Positions 16,803-26,471 of a stretch of DNA of 64,000 bases are shown here, piece after piece. The DNA comes from Mycolicibacterium neoaurum VKM Ac-1815D. GTDB lineage: Bacteria > Actinomycetota > Actinomycetes > Mycobacteriales > Mycobacteriaceae. Both the position numbers and the translations under genes were made by a program. The stretch lies in contig NC_023036.2 in assembly GCF_000317305.3 (NCBI RefSeq), positions 3,782,001-3,846,000 of the forward strand, in the 5' to 3' direction. Positions within the stretch are counted from its first letter, which is position 1, and every line of letters begins with the position of its first letter. A model generated the notes under the pieces. That model was given only the letters and a program-made list of their open reading frames with translations, did not search any database and had not been told where the DNA came from.

Positions 16803-17425
16803 ACCGCCGGGCGCGCCCAGGCCGGCATGACGAAGATGCCCTCGGCTTCCACCGTGGGCCCCTCGTCATCCAAAATGTGGCCGCGGGCAAAGGCTTTCAC
16901 GCCGTCGATGCGTTCCACCCAGGCCTCCGCCCGCAGCCGGCCCAGCGGTGTGCCGCGTCGGTATCGCAGTGTCAGGGTCCCGGTGAACCTCGGTTTCACC
17001 AGACCTTCGCTGGCCACCTCTCCCAGGATGTGATCGAGCACCAGCGCACAGATCCCGCCGTGCACCCGCCCCGGCGGGCCCTCATACGGCGACCCGAGGC
17101 TGAACTCCGACCAGCACCGGCCGTCGTCACCGTGCTCGATGTGCAGCGGCGGTGCAATGGCATTGCGAAGACCGATCGCCGGGTCGGCCCAGGTGACCGG
17201 TCGCCCCGTCTCGGCATGGCGCATGGTGCGCGGCGCATCGTGTTGCCTGCCCTCCAGCGCCTCGGCCGCCGCCTCGATGGCCGATTGCGCGGCGTGCACG
17301 GTCTCGGCGTCGGCACCGGTGCGGATGCCGGCGGCGACGAGCCGACGGATCGCCGCCGTGAGCGGACCGTAGAGGGCCCGCTGACGGTCATGCTCGGCGG
17401 CGGTGATCTCGGGGAAGGGCTGCAT
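16799..17425 (-). CDS. PaaI/YiiD-like hotdog-fold thioesterase
   Basis: 208 residues. An N-terminal helical stretch (about 1-95) precedes a hotdog domain with GRVHGGICALVLDHILGE, the HGG motif typical of PaaI-type acyl-CoA thioesterases, followed by LTLRYRRGTPLGRLRAEAWVERIDG. Probably hydrolyses an acyl-CoA; substrate unknown. I take ATG 17425, which lies one base after the glnE stop, so it is likely co-transcribed with glnE. Longer upstream readings overlap glnE coding sequence. Confidence 0.85.
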   Translation of the reverse strand: MQPFPEITAAEHDRQRALYGPLTAAIRRLVAAGIRTGADAETVHAAQSAIEAAAEALEGRQHDAPRTMRHAETGRPVTWADPAIGLRNAIAPPLHIEHGDDGRCWSEFSLGSPYEGPPGRVHGGICALVLDHILGEVASEGLVKPRFTGTLTLRYRRGTPLGRLRAEAWVERIDGVKAFARGHILDDEGPTVEAEGIFVMPAWARPAV

Positions 17426-17426
17426 C

Positions 17427-20387
17427 TCAGGCTCCGAACACGTTGCGCACCACGTTTTTCGCACGTCGGGTGACGCGCAGGTAGTTGTCGAGGAACTCGC
17501 CGCCGTCGCCACCGGGCCATCCCGCCGCCGCCGCCACCGCGTTCAGTTGCCGGCCCGGGCCAGGCAACTGATCGGTCGCCTTGCCGCGCACCAACACCAG
17601 CGCGTTACGGGCCCGGGTGGCCGTCAGCCACGCCTCCCGCAGTTGCGCGATATCACCCTCGGCGAGCAACTCCGCAGCGCCGATGGCATCCAGCGTCGCC
17701 AATGTCGAGGTGTTGTGCAGCGCCGGTATCTCGTGGGCGTAGCGCAGCTGCAGCAGCTGGACGGTCCATTCGATATCGGCCAATCCACCACGGCCCAACT
17801 TGGTGTGGGTGTTGGGATCGGCACCGCGCGGCAACCGCTCGGCATCCACGCGTGCCTTGACCCGGCGGATCTCCTGGACCGCCTCGGCCGACACCCCGCC
17901 CGCCGGATATCGGGTCTTGTCGACGAGATGAAGGAACCGCTCCCCCAACTCCAGGTCACCGGCCACCCGGTGCGCCCGCAACAGCGCCTGGATCTCCCAC
18001 GGCTGCGCCCACTGGGAGTAGTACGCCTCGTAGGAGGCCAGCGTGCGCACCAGCGGACCGTTGCGGCCCTCCGGCCGCAGACCGGTGTCGACCTCCAACG
18101 GTGGGTCGGCACTGGGGGTTCCGAGCAGGGCGCGCACCTGTTCGGCGATCGTCACCGACCACTTGACCGCGACCGACTCCTCGGCGCCGTTGTCGGGCTC
18201 GCAGACGAACATGACATCGGCATCGGAGCCGTACCCGAGTTCGCCGCCACCGAGGCGACCCATCCCGATCACCGCGATGCGCGCGGGCGCTCCCGCGGCG
18301 GGGGTCTTGTCCCGGATCACCACATCCAGCGCGGCTTGCAGCACCGCCACCCAGATGGAGGTCAGCGCCCGGCACACATCGGTGACCTCGAGCATGCCCA
18401 ACAGATCAGCCGAGGCGACCCGCGCCAGCTCACGACGGCGCAGGGTGCGCGCCGCGGCGATCGCGCGGGCCGGATCCTGATGTCGTGCGGCCGAGGCGAC
18501 CAGCGCCCGACCGACCGTATCGGGGTCGGCATCAAGGAGTTTGGGACCCGACGGCCCGTCGGCGTAGAGCTGGATCACCTCCGGGGCGCGCATCAACAGA
18601 TCAGGGACATACGCCGAGGTGCCCAGCACCCGCATCAGGCGTTTGGCGACCGCCCCCTCGTCACGCAGCGTGGACAGATACCAGCGCAGGTCACCGAGTT
18701 CCTCGCTGATGCGCCGGTAGGCCAACAGCCCCGCGTCGGGGTCGGGGGTGTCGGACAACCAGTCCAGCAGCGTGGGCAACAACACCTGCTGCACCCGCCC
18801 GCGGCGGCCGCCCTCACCGGTCAGCGCGGCAAGGTGGGTCAACGCACTGCTCGGACCCTCGTAACCCAGTGCGGCCAGCTGTCGTTCGGCCGACTCGGTG
18901 GACATCACGTCTTGGATGCCGGGCTTGCCGACCGACTCCAGCAGCGGCTGATAGAACAGCTTGGCGTGCAACCGCGACACGCGGTGACTCTGCCGTTTGA
19001 GCTCGTTGCGCAGCACGCCGAGGGCGTCATGCCGGCCGTCGGGCCGGACATGAGCCGCGCGCGCCAGCCAGCGCAGCGCCTCCTCGTCATCGGGCTCGGG
19101 CAACATGTGCGTGCGCTTGAGGCGCTGCAACTGCAGCCGATGCTCGAGCAACCGCAGGAACTCATAGGAGGCCGTCAGATTGGCGGCATCGTCGCGGCCG
19201 ACGTACCCACCGCTACCCAGTGCGGCCAGCGCATCGACGGTGGACGCGACGTGCAGCGTGTCATCGGTGCGGCCGTGCACCAGTTGCAGCAGCTGCACCG
19301 CGAATTCGACATCGCGCAGGCCGCCGGTGCCCAGTTTGAGTTCACGATCACGCACGCCGGCCGGTACCAGCTCGACGACGCGGCGACGCATGGCCTGCAC
19401 ATCGGGGACGAAATCCTCACGCTCGCAGGCGGTCCAGACCATCGGCATCAGCGCCTCGATATAGCGCGCGCCCAGCTCGGGGTCCCCGGCGGCCGGACGC
19501 GCCTTGAGCAACGCCTGGAATTCCCAGGTCTTGGCCCACCGTTCGTAGTAGGCGACATGTGATTCCAGGGTCCGCACCAGCTGGCCCTGTTTGCCCTCCG
19601 GACGCAGCGCCGCGTCGACCTCGAAGAAGGTGTCCCCGGCGAACCGCATCATCTCACCGGCGACCCGGGTGGTGATCGCGTCGGCATTCTCCGCGACGAA
19701 GATGACGTCCACGTCGCTGACGTAGTTCAGTTCGCGCGCACCGCATTTGCCCATCGCGATGACCGAGATGACCGGCGCCTTCCCGGGGTCGTCGCACACG
19801 GTCCTGACGGCGATCACCAGCGCCGCGGCCAGCGCGGCGTCGGCGAGATCGGACAGGTGCTCGCCGACCGTGCTGAACTGCAGCACCGGCTCGTTCTCGA
19901 CGGTCGGGGCCAGGTCCAGACCGGCCAGCACCATCAGCCGGTCACGGTAGAGCGTCTGCAGCGGCAGGCTGGCCAGTCGGGTGTCGGTGACCTCGTGCGC
20001 GGCGGCGACGAACTGCTCGGCCAACGCATCCCGGTCCGGCAGCCGCACCGCGCCCGCCAACAGCCGCCAGGACTGCGGGCGCGCGACGAGGTGATCACCG
20101 AGGGCGAGCGAACCGCCGAGCACCGCGAACAACCGCCCGCGCAGCGACTTGTCCTTCAGCAGCGCGGCGTTCAGCTCGTCCCAGTCGCTCTCAAGGGCGT
20201 CGGCGAGACGCACCATCGTGCGCAGCGCGGCATCGGCATCGGGCGCGCGCGAGAGCGACCACAACAACTCGACATGGTCGTCGGTGTTCCAGCCGAGCCG
20301 GTCCAGGTCCGCCCGGGCGGTCAGCTCGACCAGGCCCAGGCGCCCGACACCGGGCAGCTTGGGACGCTGTGTGACGGGTTTGGACAC
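17427..20387 (-). CDS. glnE: Glutamine synthetase adenylyltransferase/deadenylylase
   Basis: 986 residues. It adds and removes AMP on the glutamine synthetase tyrosine according to nitrogen status. Two nucleotidyltransferase domains are visible: the N-terminal (deadenylylating) one has GKCGARELNYVSDVDVIFV and the C-terminal (adenylylating) one has GMGRLGGGELGYGSDADVMFV; the metal-binding Asp pairs are intact in both. GlnE is essential in M. tuberculosis. GTG 20387 lies nine bases after the glnA2 stop; both genes are on the same strand. Its substrate GlnA1 is encoded a few kilobases away. Confidence 0.97.
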   Translation of the reverse strand: MSKPVTQRPKLPGVGRLGLVELTARADLDRLGWNTDDHVELLWSLSRAPDADAALRTMVRLADALESDWDELNAALLKDKSLRGRLFAVLGGSLALGDHLVARPQSWRLLAGAVRLPDRDALAEQFVAAAHEVTDTRLASLPLQTLYRDRLMVLAGLDLAPTVENEPVLQFSTVGEHLSDLADAALAAALVIAVRTVCDDPGKAPVISVIAMGKCGARELNYVSDVDVIFVAENADAITTRVAGEMMRFAGDTFFEVDAALRPEGKQGQLVRTLESHVAYYERWAKTWEFQALLKARPAAGDPELGARYIEALMPMVWTACEREDFVPDVQAMRRRVVELVPAGVRDRELKLGTGGLRDVEFAVQLLQLVHGRTDDTLHVASTVDALAALGSGGYVGRDDAANLTASYEFLRLLEHRLQLQRLKRTHMLPEPDDEEALRWLARAAHVRPDGRHDALGVLRNELKRQSHRVSRLHAKLFYQPLLESVGKPGIQDVMSTESAERQLAALGYEGPSSALTHLAALTGEGGRRGRVQQVLLPTLLDWLSDTPDPDAGLLAYRRISEELGDLRWYLSTLRDEGAVAKRLMRVLGTSAYVPDLLMRAPEVIQLYADGPSGPKLLDADPDTVGRALVASAARHQDPARAIAAARTLRRRELARVASADLLGMLEVTDVCRALTSIWVAVLQAALDVVIRDKTPAAGAPARIAVIGMGRLGGGELGYGSDADVMFVCEPDNGAEESVAVKWSVTIAEQVRALLGTPSADPPLEVDTGLRPEGRNGPLVRTLASYEAYYSQWAQPWEIQALLRAHRVAGDLELGERFLHLVDKTRYPAGGVSAEAVQEIRRVKARVDAERLPRGADPNTHTKLGRGGLADIEWTVQLLQLRYAHEIPALHNTSTLATLDAIGAAELLAEGDIAQLREAWLTATRARNALVLVRGKATDQLPGPGRQLNAVAAAAGWPGGDGGEFLDNYLRVTRRAKNVVRNVFGA

Positions 20388-20396
20388 CCCCCCAAG

Positions 20397-21734
20397 CTAC
20401 AGCGACAGGTAGTTCTTCAACTCGAACGGGGTGACGGTGCTGCGGTAGTTCTCCCACTCCGTGCGCTTGTTGCGCAGGAAGTAGTCGAACACGTGCTCCC
20501 CCAAGGCTTCCGCCACCAGCTCGGAGCTCTCCATCTCCTGCAGCGCCACGCCGAGGCTGCCCGGCAGCTCCTTGTAGCCCATGGCGCGCCGTTCCTCGGG
20601 CGTCAGGCTCCACACATTGTCCTCGGCCTGCGGACCGAGCACGTAGTTCTTCTCGACACCACGCAGGCCGGCGGCCAGCAGCACCGCGTACGTCAGGTAC
20701 GGGTTGCAGGCCGAGTCCGGGCTACGCACCTCGATGCGCCGCGACGACGCCTTGCGCGGGGTGTACATCGGCACCCGCACCAGCGCCGAGCGGTTGGCCG
20801 CACCCCACGACGCCGCGGTCGGTGCCTCGCCGCCGTGCACCAGCCGCTTGTAGGAGTTCACCCACTGGTTGGTGACGGCACTGATCTCGCTGGCGTGCTC
20901 AAGGATGCCTGCGATGAACGACTTCGCGACATCGGAGAGCTGCAGCGGATCGTCGGGGCCGTGGAAAGCGTTGGTGTCACCCTCGAACAGGCTCATATGG
21001 GTGTGCATCGCCGAACCGGGATGCTCGGAGAACGGCTTGGGCATGAAGGAGGCCCGCACGCCATCGCTGAGGGCGACCTCTTTGACCAGATAGCGGAACG
21101 TCATCACGTTATCGGCCATGGAAAGCGCATCGGCGTAACGCAGGTCGATCTCCTGCTGGCCGGGCGCACCCTCGTGATGGCTGAATTCGACCGAGATGCC
21201 CATCTGCTCGAGGGCGTCGATGGCGTGGCGGCGGAAGTTGGGGGCCGAGTCGTGCACGGCCTGATCGAAATAGCCGCCGTTGTCGGCCGGTACCGGCGGG
21301 TCTTCGTCGTTGCCCGGCTTGAGCAGGAAGAACTCGATCTCCGGGTGCACATAGCAGGAAAAGCCGAGATCGCTGGCCTTGGCGAGCTGGCGGCGCAGCA
21401 CGTGCCGCGAATCCGCCCACGACGGGGAACCGTCGGGCATGGTGATATCGCAGAACATCCGCGCCGAGTGATGCCTGCCCGCGCTGTCCGACCACGGCAG
21501 CACCTGGAAGGTGGACGGATCGGGGCGGGCGACCATATCGGCCTCCGACACCCGGGCGAAGCCCTCGATCGAGGAGCCGTCGAAGCCGATGCCCTCCTCG
21601 AAGGCGCCCTCGAGTTCGGCGGGCGCGATCGCCACCGACTTGAGGTAGCCGAGCACGTCGGTGAACCACAACCGGACGAAACGGATATCGCGTTCCTCCA
21701 GCGTGCGCAGCACGAATTCCTTCTGGCGGTCCAT
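20397..21734 (-). CDS. glnA2: Glutamine synthetase type I-alpha
   Basis: 445 residues. N-terminal EERDIRFVRLWFTDVLGYLKSV and GFDGSSIEGFARVSEADM, the metal region YVHPEIEFFLL and the C-terminal KYxxRR-like SSRRIEVRSPDSACNPYL mark a class I glutamine synthetase. It is shorter than GlnA1 and appears to lack the DLYELPP-type adenylylation loop. In M. tuberculosis GlnA2 is dispensable and weakly active, and the glnE-glnA2 order is conserved. ATG 21734 is the clear start. Confidence 0.95.
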   Translation of the reverse strand: MDRQKEFVLRTLEERDIRFVRLWFTDVLGYLKSVAIAPAELEGAFEEGIGFDGSSIEGFARVSEADMVARPDPSTFQVLPWSDSAGRHHSARMFCDITMPDGSPSWADSRHVLRRQLAKASDLGFSCYVHPEIEFFLLKPGNDEDPPVPADNGGYFDQAVHDSAPNFRRHAIDALEQMGISVEFSHHEGAPGQQEIDLRYADALSMADNVMTFRYLVKEVALSDGVRASFMPKPFSEHPGSAMHTHMSLFEGDTNAFHGPDDPLQLSDVAKSFIAGILEHASEISAVTNQWVNSYKRLVHGGEAPTAASWGAANRSALVRVPMYTPRKASSRRIEVRSPDSACNPYLTYAVLLAAGLRGVEKNYVLGPQAEDNVWSLTPEERRAMGYKELPGSLGVALQEMESSELVAEALGEHVFDYFLRNKRTEWENYRSTVTPFELKNYLSL

Positions 21735-21805
21735 AGGCGAAGCCTAGGTACCGGCTGTTAAATCTGTGTTACGCGGCCGAGTCCGGTGGCGACGAATCGG
21801 CCGAT

Positions 21806-23272
21806 TCAGCACCGCAACCCGGCCGGGGGCGGGGTCAGATCGGTCAGGAAGGCCAGCACCGAGGTGTCGACGCAGGCGTCGCCGTTGAACACCACCGTGT
21901 GTTGGCTGCCCTCGAAGGTCACCAACGGCGCCTGCAGCTGCGCGGCCAGGTTCACCCCGGCCTGGTACGGGGTCGCCGGATCACGCGTGGTGGACACGAC
22001 GATGACCTTGCCCGGCCCCGGTGAGACGGCCGGGTGCGGCTCGCGGGTGGAGGACACCGGCCACAGCGCGCAGATATCGCGCGGCGCGTACCCGGTGAAG
22101 CTGCCGTACTCCAGGAAGGGTGCGGCCGCGCGGGTGCGTCGGTCGGCGTCCACCCACACCGCGGGGTCCGGCGAGAAGCGGGAATCGGCACAACGGATCG
22201 CGGTGAAGGCATCCTGCTGGCTGCTGTAGCGGCCATTCGCATCGCGACCCAGGTAGTTGTCGGCGAGCATCAGCAGGTCGCCGGCATCGGTGCCATGGGC
22301 CAGCCCCAGCAGACCGCTGGTCAGATAGGGCCAGTACCGCTTCGAGTAGAGCGCGTTGGCGGTGCCGGTGATCGCATCGGAGTAACTCAGCCCGCGCGGG
22401 TCGGAGGTGGCGCCCGGCCGCTGGACCAGCGGGTCGATCAGCGCGTGGTAGCGGCTGACGAAGGCGGCGGGGTCGGTGCCCAGCGGGCAGGCCGGCGAGC
22501 GGGCGCAGTCGGCGGCGTACTCGTCGAAGACACCCTGGAAACCGGCGAGCTGGGCGATGTTCCGCTCGATCGGCCCCACCGCCGGGTCCAGCGCACCGTC
22601 GAGCACCATGGCGCGCACCCGATCCGGGTAGCGCTCGGCGTAGGCGGTACCGAGCGCGGTGCCATAGGAGAAGCCGAGGTAGCTCAGTTGCTCCTCACCG
22701 AGGGCGGCGCGGACGGTGTCCATGTCGTCGGCGGCGGTATCGGTGCCCAGACCGGCGAGGAACGGCGCCCCCAGCTGGTCGAGACAGCGTTGACCGAACC
22801 AGCGGTAGACCTCTTCGGTGTGCGCGATCCCGGTCGGGCTGTAATCGACCATCGGCTCGCGCCGGTAGGCGTCGATATCGGCGTCGGAGCGGCAGCGCAG
22901 CTGCGGTGTGGAATAACCGATTCCACGCGGGTCGAAGCCTACGAGATCGAAGCGCCTGCCGATCTCGGTGTCGGCCAGGGCCGTCCCCATATCGGCGACG
23001 GTGTCCACCGCCGAGGCGCCAGGACCGCCGGGATTGACCATCAATATCCCGATCCGCTCCCCCGATGCGGGTACCCGGATGACCGCCAGCTGCGCCCCGT
23101 CGACGGCGACGGTGCCGCACTGCGCGGTGGCGATGACCGGCCGGTCACCCAGCAGCTGTGCGCAGCCGCCCCACGAGACGGCGGCCTGCGCCGGCACAAC
23201 CAGCACGCCGGCCAGCAACAGTGGGGCCAGCAGCATCGCGAAAAGCCTGCCCGCCAGCCACATGCGGGCCAT
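21806..23272 (-). CDS. Exported TAP-like alpha/beta hydrolase (Rv2223c homologue)
   Basis: 488 residues from the ATG at 23272. A signal peptide (MARMWLAGRLFAMLL to VPAQA) is followed by the hydrolase core: MVNPGGPGASAVD (oxyanion loop), RFDLVGFDPRGIGYS, nucleophile elbow GFSYGTALG and, in the C-terminal TAP domain, VSTTRDPATPYQAG and EGSQHTVV with the catalytic Asp and His. Tripeptidyl-peptidase-like serine hydrolase secreted without a lipobox. Tandem paralogue of the next gene upstream; both match M. tuberculosis Rv2223c-Rv2224c. An in-frame start 12 codons earlier is possible. Confidence 0.92.
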   Translation of the reverse strand: MARMWLAGRLFAMLLAPLLLAGVLVVPAQAAVSWGGCAQLLGDRPVIATAQCGTVAVDGAQLAVIRVPASGERIGILMVNPGGPGASAVDTVADMGTALADTEIGRRFDLVGFDPRGIGYSTPQLRCRSDADIDAYRREPMVDYSPTGIAHTEEVYRWFGQRCLDQLGAPFLAGLGTDTAADDMDTVRAALGEEQLSYLGFSYGTALGTAYAERYPDRVRAMVLDGALDPAVGPIERNIAQLAGFQGVFDEYAADCARSPACPLGTDPAAFVSRYHALIDPLVQRPGATSDPRGLSYSDAITGTANALYSKRYWPYLTSGLLGLAHGTDAGDLLMLADNYLGRDANGRYSSQQDAFTAIRCADSRFSPDPAVWVDADRRTRAAAPFLEYGSFTGYAPRDICALWPVSSTREPHPAVSPGPGKVIVVSTTRDPATPYQAGVNLAAQLQAPLVTFEGSQHTVVFNGDACVDTSVLAFLTDLTPPPAGLRC

Positions 23273-23356
23273 GCTCGCACGGGTCGGCGCGCCCGCTCGC
23301 CCGCGCACCGCCGCGGAGATCAGACGGTGACGTAGCCGTGACCTGTCGGCCGCCGG

Positions 23357-24868
23357 TCAGCAGCGGGTGCCCGGAGGCGGAACCTGGAGGTCGACAAGGT
23401 ACTTGCTGGAGATGTCGTCGACGCACCGGTCGCCCTGGAACACCACGGTGTGCTGGGTGCCCTCGTAGGTCAACAGCGTTCCGCCGAGCTGGCGGGCCAG
23501 GTCGACGCCGGCCTGGTACGGCGTCGCCGGGTCGTTGGTGGTCGACACCACCAGGGTGGGCGGCATGTTCTGCACCCGCAGTTCGTGCTGCTCCGAGGTG
23601 GGCGGCACCGGCCAGAACGCGCAGGTTCCCATCGGCGCGTTACCGGTGAACTCGCCGTAGCTCAGGAACGGGGCGACCTCGCGGGACTTGCGGTCCTGTT
23701 CGATGACGACATCGCGATCCGTGATGGGGGGTTCGTCGACGCAGTTGACGGCGACCCGCACGTCGGTCGAATTGTTGTAGTGGCCGTCGGCGTCTCGACC
23801 CATGTAGAGGTCGGAGAGCGCGAGCATGGTGTCTCCGCGGCCGGCGCGCAGCTCGGTCAACGCATCGGTCAGATGGCGCCACAGGCTCGGCGAGTACAGC
23901 GGCAGGATGGTGCCGACCACCGCATCGCTGTAACCGAGCCCGCGCGGGTCGCGGGTCCGAGCCGGTGTGTCGACGAGTGGATCGACCAACGATTTGTACA
24001 CCTCGGTGGCCTTGGCCGGATCGGTGCCCAGCGGGCAGTCCGGATCCTTGGCACAGTCGGCGGCGTAGTCGTCGAATGCGGTCTGGAAGGCCTTGGCCTG
24101 ACGCAGATCGGCTTCCAGCTGATCGGCGTTGGGATCGACCGCGCCGTCGAGGATCATCGCGCGCACCTTGTCTCCACCGAACAGCTCGGCGTAGGTGGCG
24201 CCGATCCTGGTGCCGTAGGAGTACCCGAGGTAGGTCAGCTTCTCGTCACCGACAGCCTGTCGCATGGCGTCGAGATCCTTTGCCACACTTTGGGTTCCGA
24301 TGTTGGCGAGGAACTCTTCGCCCATCTTGTCCACGCAGCGGTCCACGAAGGCCTTGGTCTCGGCCTCGATATGGGCCACACCCTCGTCGTCGTACTCGAC
24401 CGTGGGGTCCGCACGTTGGCGATCATTGTCCTCATCTGAGTTGCACCACAGCGCCGGCCTGGAGGCGCCCACCCCGCGCGGGTCGAAGCCGACCAGGTCG
24501 AAGCGTTCCCGCACCGGCTGGGGCAGGCTGCTCACCAGCGAGGCGGCCGCCTTGACGCCGGATTCGCCGGGGCCGCCGGGATTGATGAACAGGGTGCCGA
24601 TCTTGGTGCCGGTGGCCTTGATGCGCATCATCGCGATCTGGGCGACGTCACCATCGGGCTTGTCGTAGTCGACCGGCACGGACAGCAGCCCGCATTCGGC
24701 ACCGGTGGGGATCTGCGACTCCCCCGCACCCGCCTCGCACGGCGCCCACTGCACGGGGGTGCCGGGCCGCGGCGCGGACAGCACGGCGCGACCCTCGACG
24801 GCGTTGCTGCATCCGGATACCAGCAGCAGTGTCATCGAGGCCGCGAGGATCCCGCGCGTGAGGTTCAT
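23357..24868 (-). CDS. caeA: Lipoprotein serine protease/esterase CaeA (Hip1-like)
   Basis: 503 residues from ATG 24868 (MNLTRGILAASMTLLL). The signal ends in lipobox VSGC, so it is a lipoprotein. Core motifs: FINPGGPGESGVK, RFDLVGFDPRGVGAS, GYSYGTRIGA with the nucleophilic Ser, VVSTTNDPATPYQAG and EGTQHTVVFQGDRC with catalytic Asp/His. The M. tuberculosis orthologue Hip1/CaeA is a cell-envelope protease that cleaves GroEL2 and affects envelope integrity and immunity. An in-frame start six codons earlier exists, but the chosen one gives a proper signal peptide. Confidence 0.94.
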   Translation of the reverse strand: MNLTRGILAASMTLLLVSGCSNAVEGRAVLSAPRPGTPVQWAPCEAGAGESQIPTGAECGLLSVPVDYDKPDGDVAQIAMMRIKATGTKIGTLFINPGGPGESGVKAAASLVSSLPQPVRERFDLVGFDPRGVGASRPALWCNSDEDNDRQRADPTVEYDDEGVAHIEAETKAFVDRCVDKMGEEFLANIGTQSVAKDLDAMRQAVGDEKLTYLGYSYGTRIGATYAELFGGDKVRAMILDGAVDPNADQLEADLRQAKAFQTAFDDYAADCAKDPDCPLGTDPAKATEVYKSLVDPLVDTPARTRDPRGLGYSDAVVGTILPLYSPSLWRHLTDALTELRAGRGDTMLALSDLYMGRDADGHYNNSTDVRVAVNCVDEPPITDRDVVIEQDRKSREVAPFLSYGEFTGNAPMGTCAFWPVPPTSEQHELRVQNMPPTLVVSTTNDPATPYQAGVDLARQLGGTLLTYEGTQHTVVFQGDRCVDDISSKYLVDLQVPPPGTRC

Positions 24869-24916
24869 GGCTGACCATGCTGCCATGCGCCGACATCACA
24901 GCAGGTGAGGGCGAGG

Positions 24917-26311
24917 TCAGGCGCGCGCCGCGGTGAGCAGGTCCCCCAATTCGACGGTGAAATCGTCGGCCATCTCCCACAGGTCGGGCAGCAGTTCGGG
25001 GCAGGAGACGATGCCGACGTCGAGCTTGCCGCGCAGCGACATCACGGTGATGTTGAGGCCCGAGCCGTGGAAGATCGGGCCCAGCGGATACATCGCGTTC
25101 ACCTCGCAGCCCAGCAGGTAGAGCGGGACCTGCGGTCCCGGCACATTGGAGACCACCAGGTTGTGCACCGGCGCGGCGGCCGAGAGCTTGCTGCGGGCGT
25201 ACACGCGCATGGCGATGCCGAACACCGCCGGGGCCGCGAACTGCGTCCAGTCCTGCAGCAGGGTGGCCCCGATGGCCGAGCTGTGTTGCTTGGCCACCGA
25301 ATTCGCCTCGGCGATGACCCTGAGGCGCTCGACCGGATCGGCGATGTTGGTGTGCAGCGAGGAGAACATGCCCGAGACCTGATTACGGCCGGGCCGATCG
25401 GACTTGTCATGCACCGATACCGGGATCATGGCCACCAGCGAGGACTCCGGCAGCTCGTCACGGTCGAGCAGGTACCGGCGCAGGACCCCGGCGACCAGGG
25501 CCATCACCACGTCGTTGACCTTCACCCCGAAGCGGTCCTTGACGGTCTTGATATCTGCGAGGTCCAACTCGGCGAACGAAATGTTGCGGTGTCCGGTGAC
25601 ATTCGCGTTGAACGGGGTCTTGGGCGCGGCGAACGGGGCCGCCATGGTCAACCCCTTGGTGGCCCGGCGCGCGGTGTCGACGACGGTGGACACCGTCGAA
25701 GGCAGCACGTTCATCAGCTTCAACGGCCGGGTGACGAACCGAAATGCACCATTGATCGCGATCTCCAGCTCGGTCGCCGAGCCGGGGCCGTCCACCGGGT
25801 CCGGCGGCGGGGCGTCGGGCTCGGTGGTGCACAACGTCGACATCAGGTTGGCGCCGGTGACACCGTCGACCGCGGCGTGGTGCACCTTGGTCAACAGTGC
25901 CAGCCGCCCGCCGGAGTGCGCGTCGGTGCCCGCGACGTTCTCGATGACCCACATCTCCCACAGCGGACGGCTGCGGTCCAGCGGCAGAGAGGCAATGTGA
26001 CCGCAGATCTCCGACAGCTCGGCGCGGCCGCCGGGTGCGGGCAGTCCGATCCGGTGCAGGTGGCGCAGCACGTCGAAATCGGGGTCATCGACCCACACCG
26101 GATGGTCGAGGTTGAGACGGCTGTCGGCGAGCTTCTCCCGGAACTCGGGCATCGCCTTGACCCGCATGGCCAGCTCGTCGCGCAACCGGTCGAAGGTGTA
26201 GCCGCCGGGCATCGTGGAGGTGTCCAGCTCGAGGATGGAACAGACGTGCAACGGCTGGGCTGCCGTCTCCAGATAGAGGAAGCTGGCGTCGAGCCCACTG
26301 AGTCGTTGCAT
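24917..26311 (-). CDS. Wax ester synthase/diacylglycerol acyltransferase (WS/DGAT)
   Basis: 464 residues from ATG 26311, beginning MQRLSGLDASFLYLE, the family's standard opening. The acyltransferase active site is HHAAVDG; other conserved blocks are PLWEMWVIENV, KVNDVVMALVAG and VSNVPGPQVPLYLLG. It makes triacylglycerol or wax esters from acyl-CoA and stores carbon in lipid bodies. Longer upstream readings in this frame run through the intergenic region toward panB and are rejected; a TACCAT -10 box sits seven bases before the chosen ATG. Mycobacteria carry many such paralogues; this one is not at this position in M. tuberculosis. Confidence 0.92.
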   Translation of the reverse strand: MQRLSGLDASFLYLETAAQPLHVCSILELDTSTMPGGYTFDRLRDELAMRVKAMPEFREKLADSRLNLDHPVWVDDPDFDVLRHLHRIGLPAPGGRAELSEICGHIASLPLDRSRPLWEMWVIENVAGTDAHSGGRLALLTKVHHAAVDGVTGANLMSTLCTTEPDAPPPDPVDGPGSATELEIAINGAFRFVTRPLKLMNVLPSTVSTVVDTARRATKGLTMAAPFAAPKTPFNANVTGHRNISFAELDLADIKTVKDRFGVKVNDVVMALVAGVLRRYLLDRDELPESSLVAMIPVSVHDKSDRPGRNQVSGMFSSLHTNIADPVERLRVIAEANSVAKQHSSAIGATLLQDWTQFAAPAVFGIAMRVYARSKLSAAAPVHNLVVSNVPGPQVPLYLLGCEVNAMYPLGPIFHGSGLNITVMSLRGKLDVGIVSCPELLPDLWEMADDFTVELGDLLTAARA

Positions 26312-26318
26312 GATGCCG

Positions 26319-26324
26319 ATGGTA
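26319..26324 (-). promoter_or_regulatory. -10 box for the WS/DGAT gene (leaderless)
   Basis: TACCAT on the minus strand, seven bases before ATG 26311. Confidence 0.45.
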
Positions 26325-26471
26325 GGGCTGCCGGTGATCGGTGTGAGCAAATCCACTCGACCACGCTGTTCTCCCGATGCGCCCGAAGGTGGCAGACTTG
26401 TCGGCGTCAGAAGACCCGGGGACCCGAATGGGCCTCGAGGACTACCCGACAACCCACATCGAAGGACAAAG

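Noticed and set aside
17403..19562. 719-codon open frame antisense to glnE
   Set aside because: His/Gln/Arg-rich translation without any domain; glnE on the other strand has both nucleotidyltransferase motifs.
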